9,718 bases of DNA from NCBI GenBank assembly GCA_025464735.1, contig JAODMX010000478.1, forward strand, positions 1-9,718, written 5' to 3'. Within the stretch, counting starts at the first letter, position 1. Each line of letters opens with the position of its first letter. A program made the position numbers and the translations under genes. This document shows positions 6,194 through 9,718 of the stretch, in pieces. The notes under the pieces are model-generated. The model had not been told where the DNA came from and did no database searches. It worked only from the letters and a program-made list of their open reading frames with translations. This stretch comes from Frondihabitans sp. Lineage in GTDB: Bacteria > Actinomycetota > Actinomycetes > Actinomycetales > Microbacteriaceae.

Positions 6194-6219
6194 GGAGACA
6201 CGCCCCAGGGCGTGTCCCC
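6194..6219. repeat. Head-to-head repeat-end hairpin after the esterase stop
   Basis: GGAGACACGCCC (6194-6205) faces GGGCGTGTCCCC (6208-6219) around CA, complementary at 11 of 12 positions. The left part matches the right terminus of the compact repeat at 7032-7083 (GGAGACACGCCC in both), and the right part is the left end of the large element starting at 6207. It therefore looks like a relic end abutting a second copy. Lying 3 nt after the esterase stop, it may also act as its terminator, though without a U-tract. Confidence 0.6.
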
Positions 6220-6369
6220 GAATTGGTCGCAGGTGGTGGGTGACCCGGTCTCGCGGGCTGCAAGGCGGACGACGCAGGAGGCTGCTGCGCAGCCTTCAAG
6301 GAGGACAACGCCGCAGATCGCGCGATCCGGGCCGCCCACCACCCGTGAGGAATTGGGGGACACGCCCTA
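6207..6369. repeat. Large near-palindromic repeat element (about 162 bp), MITE- or REP-like
   Basis: The ends 6207-6240 and 6335-6368 are inverted copies of each other with 29 of 34 positions matching (AGGGCGTGTCCCC ... GGTGGTGGG against CCCACCACCC ... GGGGACACGCCCT). Complementarity continues inward through CCCGG, TCGCG and CTGC blocks to a central hairpin AGGCTGC-TGC-GCAGCCT (6279-6295), whose centre coincides with the centre of the whole element. The outer arm shares the GGGCGTGTC..CC.AATT motif with the compact copy at 7032-7083. There is no open reading frame of note and no transposase in the window, so it would be non-autonomous if mobile. Its last bases run into the -10 box of the SIMPL gene. 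Confidence 0.85.
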
Positions 6370-6380
6370 AGCTCACCGCT
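6368..6380 (+). promoter_or_regulatory. Candidate leaderless -10 of the SIMPL gene, at the repeat boundary
   Basis: TAAGCT (6368-6373) ends 7 nt before the ATG at 6381. Its first two bases are the terminal TA of the palindromic element, so the promoter is formed at the element junction. No -35 motif is recognisable inside the element arm. The same hexamer TAAGCT precedes the MarR start at the same type of distance. Confidence 0.45.
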
Positions 6381-7034
6381 ATGACGACATTCGTGGTCGC
6401 AGGCGACGCGGCCAGAGTCCACCCGGCCGAGCGGGGCACTATCCGGCTGGCGGTCACTCTGACGGGTGCCGACCGGTCGCAGGTGACCATCGACACCATC
6501 GCGACGCACAACGAGGTCGTTACCGAGGCGAGTGCACAGGAATCGCTGGGCGCCGTCATCAGGTGAAGCAGCGATCGGGTCTGGGCGGAAGAGTTCCAGG
6601 AGTACCCGCCGGGAAGCGACCAGTCCGTGCGACGCTTCCGTGCCCGCTCCACGGTCGAGGCCACTTTCGTCGACTTCACCGCGCTTGCCGAGTGGGTGAG
6701 CGACCTCGCGGGACGTGAGGGTGTGCACATCGAGGGCCTCGACTGGACCCTGACTACGGCAACGCAGGTAAAGCTCGAGCGCGAGGCCCGGATCGAGGCG
6801 GTCCAGAACGCTGTGACGAAGGCCGCCGATTATGCGAGCGCTCTCGACCTCGGGACGCCGACGCTCGACGCCGTGTTCGAGGCGGGCCTGCGCCCCGGGC
6901 TCGGAAGCGGTGGCGGCGCGTCCGTCGCACGAGCCAAGACGATGTCGAGTCCGGCCCACGACGGCGGCTCCTTCGAGCTCGCCCCGCGCGACATCGAGGT
7001 GACAGCAACGATCTCGGCGGACTTCACGCTGTAG
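6381..7034 (+). pseudogene. SIMPL-domain (DUF541) protein gene interrupted by an in-frame TGA
   Basis: The frame reads as one SIMPL-like protein of about 217 codons, normal for the actinobacterial family. MTTFVVAGDAARVHPAERG (1-19) is the typical N-terminal strand. Codon 62 (6564-6566) is TGA, and after it the same frame continues with SSDRVWAEEFQEY, FRARSTVEATFVDFTALAEWV, EGLDWTL, EARIEAVQNAVTKAADYASALDL and the C-terminal FELAPRDIEVTATISADFTL to TAG at 7032-7034. The missing residue is probably Trp, so one G-to-A change in TGG explains the break. Downstream restart at the GTG at 6627 (GGGAAG 10 nt before) would give only the C-terminal 135 residues. SIMPL proteins are poorly understood and some are linked to oxidative stress; most known ones are envelope-associated, but this type lacks a signal peptide. 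A recent pseudogene, sequencing error or readthrough are all possible. It is bracketed by palindromic repeats, and the downstream one supplies the TAG. Confidence 0.85.
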
Positions 7035-7083
7035 GGCGTGTCTCCCAATTGCTCGCCCGTGAGGAATTGGGAGACACGCCCTA
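7032..7083. terminator. Compact palindromic repeat, probable bidirectional terminator
   Basis: TAGGGCGTGTCTCCCAATT (7032-7050) and its exact reverse complement (7065-7083) form a perfect 19-bp stem. After a G-G mismatch, CTC (7052-7054) pairs with GAG (7061-7063) around GCCCGT. It lies between two converging genes: its first three bases are the stop codon of the SIMPL gene, and the MarR stop is 6 nt beyond its right end. That position, and the strong stem on both strands, suit a shared terminator, although no U-tract follows. The sequence belongs to the same family as the 162-bp element upstream, so it is both repeat and likely terminator. Confidence 0.75.
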
Positions 7084-7088
7084 GCCAC

Positions 7089-7490
7089 TCACACCCGCTT
7101 GAGCAGAGCCAGCAGCGTCACCCGCTCCTCCTCCGACAGGTCGCCGAAGAAGCCCTCGAACAGGTCGTCGACGACCGGCTGCGCGGACTCGAGCGTGGCG
7201 CGGCCCGCCTCGGTGAGGTGGTGCTCCACGCGGCGACCCTCGCCGGGCCGGCGCTCGACGAGCCCCTGCGCGACAAGACGCGAGGCAAGCGTGCCGAAAG
7301 CCTGGTCGCTCTGGAAGGTGCGCTCCGCGAGGTCGTGAGCCGAGGATCCTGGTGCTCTCGAAATCGCGCGAAGGGCGTCCCATTGCGCGAGGGTCGTGCC
7401 CTGCACCGCAAGCAGCCTTTCGATGGCGCGGTGGTGTCGCCACTGCGCCTGCTTCACTTCGCGGCCGAGTTCACCGAGGTCTGTCGCCAT
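7089..7490 (-). CDS. MarR-family transcriptional regulator
   Basis: A 133-residue winged-helix repressor. Helix 1 (about 8-29) is for dimerisation; TLAQWDALRAISRAPGSSAHDLAERTFQSDQAFGTLASRLVAQGLVER (33-80) carries the helix-turn-helix, and RRPGEGRRVEHHLTEAGR (80-97) is the wing with its conserved Arg and Thr-x-x-Gly. The C-terminal helices (100-133) complete the dimer. There is no cysteine, so it cannot sense oxidants through thiols as OhrR does; a small aromatic or phenolic ligand is more likely. The ATG at 7490-7488 has TAAGCT 6 nt upstream and no SD. It is transcribed away from the alpha/beta hydrolase at 7544, with a perfect palindrome between them, so it probably represses both. Its end is 6 nt from the hairpin at 7032-7083. 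Confidence 0.9.
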   Translation of the reverse strand: MATDLGELGREVKQAQWRHHRAIERLLAVQGTTLAQWDALRAISRAPGSSAHDLAERTFQSDQAFGTLASRLVAQGLVERRPGEGRRVEHHLTEAGRATLESAQPVVDDLFEGFFGDLSEEERVTLLALLKRV

Positions 7491-7496
7491 GAACTC

Positions 7497-7502
7497 AGCT
7501 TA
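7497..7502 (-). promoter_or_regulatory. Candidate leaderless -10 of the MarR gene
   Basis: TAAGCT on the minus strand (7502-7497) ends 6 nt before the ATG at 7490, with no ribosome binding site between. The expected -35 position falls in the palindrome at 7516-7529, so a bound repressor would occlude this promoter. Confidence 0.5.
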
Positions 7503-7507
7503 TCAGC

Positions 7508-7536
7508 TTGTTTATATCAACATGTTGATTTACAGT
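7508..7536 (+). promoter_or_regulatory. Candidate leaderless promoter of the alpha/beta hydrolase gene
   Basis: TTGTTT (7508-7513), a 17-nt spacer and TACAGT (7531-7536) form a plausible promoter ending 7 nt before the ATG at 7544. The palindrome 7516-7529 lies wholly in the spacer, the usual place for repression by steric block. This promoter decides in favour of ATG 7544 over the in-frame GTG at 7535, which lies inside the -10 region. Confidence 0.55.
7516..7529. promoter_or_regulatory. Perfect 14-bp palindrome, probable MarR operator
   Basis: ATCAACATGTTGAT is its own reverse complement. After one mismatched pair (7515/7530), the next two pairs (7514/7531 and 7513/7532) match again. It is AT-rich in a GC-rich setting and sits between the divergent MarR and hydrolase starts, covering the spacer of one promoter and the -35 region of the other. 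Length and TTGA-type half-sites fit known MarR-family operators. Confidence 0.75.
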
Positions 7537-7543
7537 GATCGAC

Positions 7544-8320
7544 ATGGACATCACCGCACTCACACTGACCGAGACCGGCCTCGAACCCGGCACCGCACCC
7601 ACCGCCCTCGTGCTCCACGGCGGCGGCGGCCCCTTCACCGTCGCGAACATCGCCGAACACCTCGCGGCGACCCACCACGTCATCACGCCCACCCATCCGG
7701 GCTGGAACGGCACCGCCCGCCCCGACGACCTCGACTCCATCCCCGGGCTCGCCCGCCTCTACCTCGATCTACTGGCCAAGCGCGACCTCCACGACGACGT
7801 CGTCATCGGCTCCTCGCTGGGCGGTTGGATCGCCGCCGAAATGGCGGCCACCGACGCGGCCGCCCGCATTGGGCGTCTCGTCATCATCGACGGTGGCGGC
7901 ATCGAGGTGGAGTCCGAGCCGATGGTCGACTTCTTCTCGCTCGACCCCCGCGGGGTGGCGGAACACTCGTGGTACGACGCCGACGCGTTCTTTGTCGACC
8001 CGGCCACGCTGGATCCTGCGCGGGTCAGAGCCCAGAGGGCGAACATGCAGACGATGGGCGTCTACGCGGGCGACCCCTACATGCACGACCCGGCGCTCCC
8101 GGCGCGGCTGGCCGACATCACCGCGCCCACCCTGCTGATCTGGGGCGCGGCCGACCGTGTCTTCACGCCCGGCTACGGACGCGCCTACGCGGGCTTGATT
8201 CCCGGCGCGCGCTTCGAACTGGTCGAGCGAGCAGGGCACCTGCCGCACCTCGAGCGCCCGGAGGTCACGCTGGAACTCGTCGACGCATTCGCTGGGGCAG
8301 GATCCGCACCACTGCGATAA
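7544..8320 (+). CDS. Alpha/beta hydrolase
   Basis: A 258-residue alpha/beta hydrolase-fold enzyme. LVLHGGGGPFTVANIAEHLA is the oxyanion HGGGG region near residues 23-27. The nucleophile elbow is G89-S90-S91-L92-G93 with S91 as nucleophile. The acid is D204 in IWGAADRVFTPGYG, and the base is H232 in AGHLPHLERPE. The cap region (about 115-180) is of moderate size. It has no signal peptide, so it is cytosolic; the substrate is unknown, and esterase, lactonase or C-C hydrolase activity are all open. Regulation by the divergent MarR suggests a role in handling an aromatic or toxic ligand. The ATG at 7544 is chosen over the GTG at 7535 because TACAGT lies 7 nt upstream of the ATG. Its 3' end overlaps the converging MFS gene by 56 nt. 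Confidence 0.9.
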   Translation: MDITALTLTETGLEPGTAPTALVLHGGGGPFTVANIAEHLAATHHVITPTHPGWNGTARPDDLDSIPGLARLYLDLLAKRDLHDDVVIGSSLGGWIAAEMAATDAAARIGRLVIIDGGGIEVESEPMVDFFSLDPRGVAEHSWYDADAFFVDPATLDPARVRAQRANMQTMGVYAGDPYMHDPALPARLADITAPTLLIWGAADRVFTPGYGRAYAGLIPGARFELVERAGHLPHLERPEVTLELVDAFAGAGSAPLR

Positions 8321-9512
8321 CCAGGAAGACGCACGGAGCCGAGATGGCCACCAGGTCGAAGCCGGTGAAGCCTCCCCCGATCCGACCCGCGTCCGACTGG
8401 CCGATCAGGCCGCCGACGAACGAGCCGACAGCCATCGCCCCGACCACGCTCGCGCTGAGCCAGGCGACACCCTCGGTGAAGACCTCCGGGCGCACCTCCT
8501 CGTGCAGCACCCGGTTGCTCGAGATCGTGAACGGCGTGATCGTCGCGCCGGCGAGAAGGCCCAGTGGGAAGAGCCAGGCAACATCGGGGGCGAGGGCGAG
8601 AGCGCTCCAGAAGATTCCGACGGCCGCCGACGCGAGGAGCAGGAGGCGGTAGGGCGGGATCCTGGGCGGGATCGCACCCATGAGGAAGCCACCCGTCACG
8701 CTTCCGATCGAGTAGGCGGTGAGCACGAGACCGGCGATCTGTGGAAGACCGGCGTCGGTGGCCCAGGCGACCACCGTGACATCGTTCACGCCGAAGGTCA
8801 TCCCGAGGACGACACTCGAGACAAGGAGCGCCATGATGCGCCTCGAACGCCAGGGAGCGAAGATGTGACGCTGCCCGGCGGCGACGGGCGCGATCGGCAC
8901 AAGATCGGCTCCGCGTCGGAGCCAGAGGAACCCGACGGCACCGAAGATGCCCGAGAGGACAAGGCCCGCCGCGGAGTTGATCGTGCCGGCCACGAGCGCC
9001 GCAAGCGCCGGGCCGAAGACCCAGACGAGATCGTCGGCGATCGCCTCCAGAGAGAAGGCGACGTGGATACTCGGACCAACACCGAGGAGCGCAGACCACC
9101 GGGCTCGCGTGTAGGCGCCCGCGGGCGCGATGGATGCTCCCACGACGAGCACCGCCACCGAGACGAGGACGAGGTTTGCGCCGCCGGCACCGCTGGCGCC
9201 GATAACGATGAGCAGCGCGATGGCGAGAGGGTGCACGATCGCGGCGACGAGGAGGGCACCACGCTGCCCGCGACGGTCGGCGATCCGGCCGAACACCGGC
9301 CCGATGAGCGCGTTCGCGGCGATCGCGACACCGGACTCGAAGCCCGCGACTGCGAACGACCCCGTGGTCGAGCGTACGAAGAAGAGCACACTGAAGCCGA
9401 CGATCGCCAACGGGATCCGCGCGACGAGACCGGCCCCGACGAGGTGCCGCCGATCGGGCTCCGAGAGGAGAACGGCGTAGCCCCTGAGGCCGCCCGACTT
9501 CGGCGTCGTCAC
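8265..9512 (-). CDS. Major facilitator superfamily transporter
   Basis: A 415-residue inner-membrane protein with about 12 hydrophobic segments, in the MFS pattern. The first helices (LVGAGLVARIPLAIVGFSVLFFV, 25-47) lead to FESGVAIAANALIGPVFGRIADRRGQR, where GRIADRRGQR (75-84) is motif A in the loop between helices 2 and 3. A central cytoplasmic loop contains APWRSRRI, and the second half has YSIGSVTGGFLMG and LFPLGLLAGATITPF. It ends with a basic tail (RILPQRMRRRVPA). Likely a proton-driven exporter or importer of a small molecule; the substrate is not predictable. I start at the GTG at 9512-9510, which has AAAAGGGA 5 nt upstream; the frame is open to an earlier ATG at 9563, but that would bypass the RBS. 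It is monocistronic and converges on the hydrolase with a 56-nt tail-to-tail overlap. Confidence 0.9.
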   Translation of the reverse strand: MTTPKSGGLRGYAVLLSEPDRRHLVGAGLVARIPLAIVGFSVLFFVRSTTGSFAVAGFESGVAIAANALIGPVFGRIADRRGQRGALLVAAIVHPLAIALLIVIGASGAGGANLVLVSVAVLVVGASIAPAGAYTRARWSALLGVGPSIHVAFSLEAIADDLVWVFGPALAALVAGTINSAAGLVLSGIFGAVGFLWLRRGADLVPIAPVAAGQRHIFAPWRSRRIMALLVSSVVLGMTFGVNDVTVVAWATDAGLPQIAGLVLTAYSIGSVTGGFLMGAIPPRIPPYRLLLLASAAVGIFWSALALAPDVAWLFPLGLLAGATITPFTISSNRVLHEEVRPEVFTEGVAWLSASVVGAMAVGSFVGGLIGQSDAGRIGGGFTGFDLVAISAPCVFLVIAVVRILPQRMRRRVPA

Positions 9513-9517
9513 GTGTG

Positions 9518-9572
9518 TCCCTTTTGACCGGTGGAGAGAAGCGTCCAGATCCGGACGCCCCACCCCAGCCTA
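9518..9572 (-). promoter_or_regulatory. MFS gene promoter, leader hairpin and RBS
   Basis: On the minus strand TAGGCT (9572-9567) is a TANNNT -10 with a start expected near 9560. The leader contains GCGTCC-GGATCT-GGACGC (9558-9541), a 6-bp hairpin or imperfect palindrome that could be an operator just downstream of the start site. AAAAGGGA (9525-9518) is the RBS, 5 nt from the GTG. No good -35 is visible. With the XRE gene, this is one of the two genes in the window with a clear leader and SD. Confidence 0.45.
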
Positions 9573-9594
9573 CGGCGTGCCCTCGCCGGCGAGG

Positions 9595-9654
9595 ACCGGG
9601 GTTTCGGCCGGAGTGCCACTGCCGCGGCGCTGGTACCTCGGCCGAAATCGCGGT
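9595..9654. repeat. 60-nt inverted repeat, possible terminator of the minus-strand gene at the right edge
   Basis: ACCGGGGTTTCGGCCG (9595-9610) and CGGCCGAAATCGCGGT (9639-9654) are inverted copies with 14 of 16 positions matching; the innermost 9 are perfect. The 28-nt spacer contains further weak pairing (CCA/TGG) and the palindrome GCCGCGGC. It begins 12 nt past the stop of the minus-strand partial gene, so it could terminate that transcript. It is similar in scale to the repeat at 5468-5537 but unrelated in sequence. Confidence 0.55.
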
Positions 9655-9666
9655 CTCCCCGCGGGA

Positions 9667-9718
9667 TTACCAGCGGGAGTGAACTGCCCTGCGGAAGTAG
9701 CGGTCGTAGAGGCGCTCG
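9667..9718 (-). CDS. C-terminal end of an unidentified protein, cut by the window edge
   Basis: The last 16 codons read ERLYDRYFRRAVHSRW followed by TAA (9669-9667). The composition (aromatic, charged, Arg-rich) looks like genuine protein rather than noise, and the hairpin just downstream fits a gene end. The piece is too short to name a family, and it may still be chance. Confidence 0.4.
   Translation of the reverse strand, partial: ERLYDRYFRRAVHSRW

Noticed and set aside
6564..6566. Selenocysteine at the TGA codon
   Set aside because: SIMPL proteins are not known selenoproteins, the expected residue is probably Trp, and I see no SECIS-like hairpin directly downstream.
6207..7083. Composite transposon carrying the SIMPL gene
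   Set aside because: The two repeats differ greatly in length, no target-site duplication is evident, and there is no transposase; independent insertions of a small element are simpler.
6003..7088. 361-codon minus-strand open frame across the repeat and SIMPL region
   Set aside because: It runs through palindromic repeats and antisense to two recognisable genes; its product is compositionally biased and shows no family signature.
7396..8652. 418-codon plus-strand open frame overlapping the hydrolase in another frame
   Set aside because: Arg/His/Pro-rich shadow of the hydrolase and antisense of the MFS gene.
8502..9527. 341-codon plus-strand open frame
   Set aside because: It is antisense to the MFS gene; its highly charged composition is the mirror of hydrophobic codons.
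1..9718. tRNA, rRNA, CRISPR array or phage/defence island
   Set aside because: I saw no cloverleaf or rRNA motifs, no evenly spaced direct repeats, and no nuclease, helicase or phage structural signatures.

Overview
The window is high-GC DNA, very probably from an actinobacterium. My best guess is a soil or plant-associated Microbacteriaceae-type genome, judged from base composition, protein style, a DUF4916-type Nudix protein and TANNNT promoters placed 6-7 nt upstream of start codons. The taxonomic call is inference. It looks like chromosomal accessory and metabolic sequence. I see no rRNA, tRNA, CRISPR array, transposase or phage structural gene.

Layout: (1) 1-600, the 3' part of a plus-strand extended SDR (epimerase/dehydratase-like) gene cut by the window edge. 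(2) 601-808, a convergent intergenic gap with a 24-nt palindrome and a small hairpin. (3) 809-2704, a minus-strand three-gene module: EspR-like XRE regulator, ImmA/IrrE-type zinc metallopeptidase (HEVGH), then a 7-TM protein resembling the DUF6545/MAB_1171c family; the last two overlap by ATGA. (4) 2806-5422, a plus-strand TetR regulator facing, with directly abutting stop codons, a minus-strand pair made of a degenerate-Nudix (DUF4916-like) gene followed by a FAD-dependent amine or amino-acid oxidoreductase. (5) 5423-5555, a divergent promoter region with a 70-nt inverted repeat. (6) 5556-6191, a phospholipase/carboxylesterase-family serine hydrolase. (7) 6192-7085, a SIMPL-domain gene interrupted by one in-frame TGA and bracketed by two members of a palindromic repeat family: a large 162-bp near-palindrome and a compact 52-bp perfect-stem hairpin. 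(8) 7089-8320, a MarR regulator divergent from an alpha/beta hydrolase, with a perfect 14-bp palindrome between them that is very probably the MarR operator. (9) 8265-9512, an MFS transporter converging on the hydrolase with a 56-nt antisense overlap. (10) 9513-9718, an MFS leader with promoter and hairpin, a 60-nt inverted repeat, and the last codons of a further minus-strand gene.

How the genes may work together: the XRE-ImmA-7TM set looks like a signalling unit in which a peptidase could inactivate its regulator and a membrane protein could sense or transmit. The TetR gene may control the adjacent oxidase pair. MarR very probably controls itself and the divergent hydrolase. The most unusual structure is the repeat family around the broken SIMPL gene: the large element ends inside the gene's apparent -10 box and the small one supplies its stop codon. 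A second recurring theme is leaderless promoters: six gene starts have TANNNT 6-7 nt upstream, while the two genes with clear ribosome binding sites have their candidate -10 box further away.
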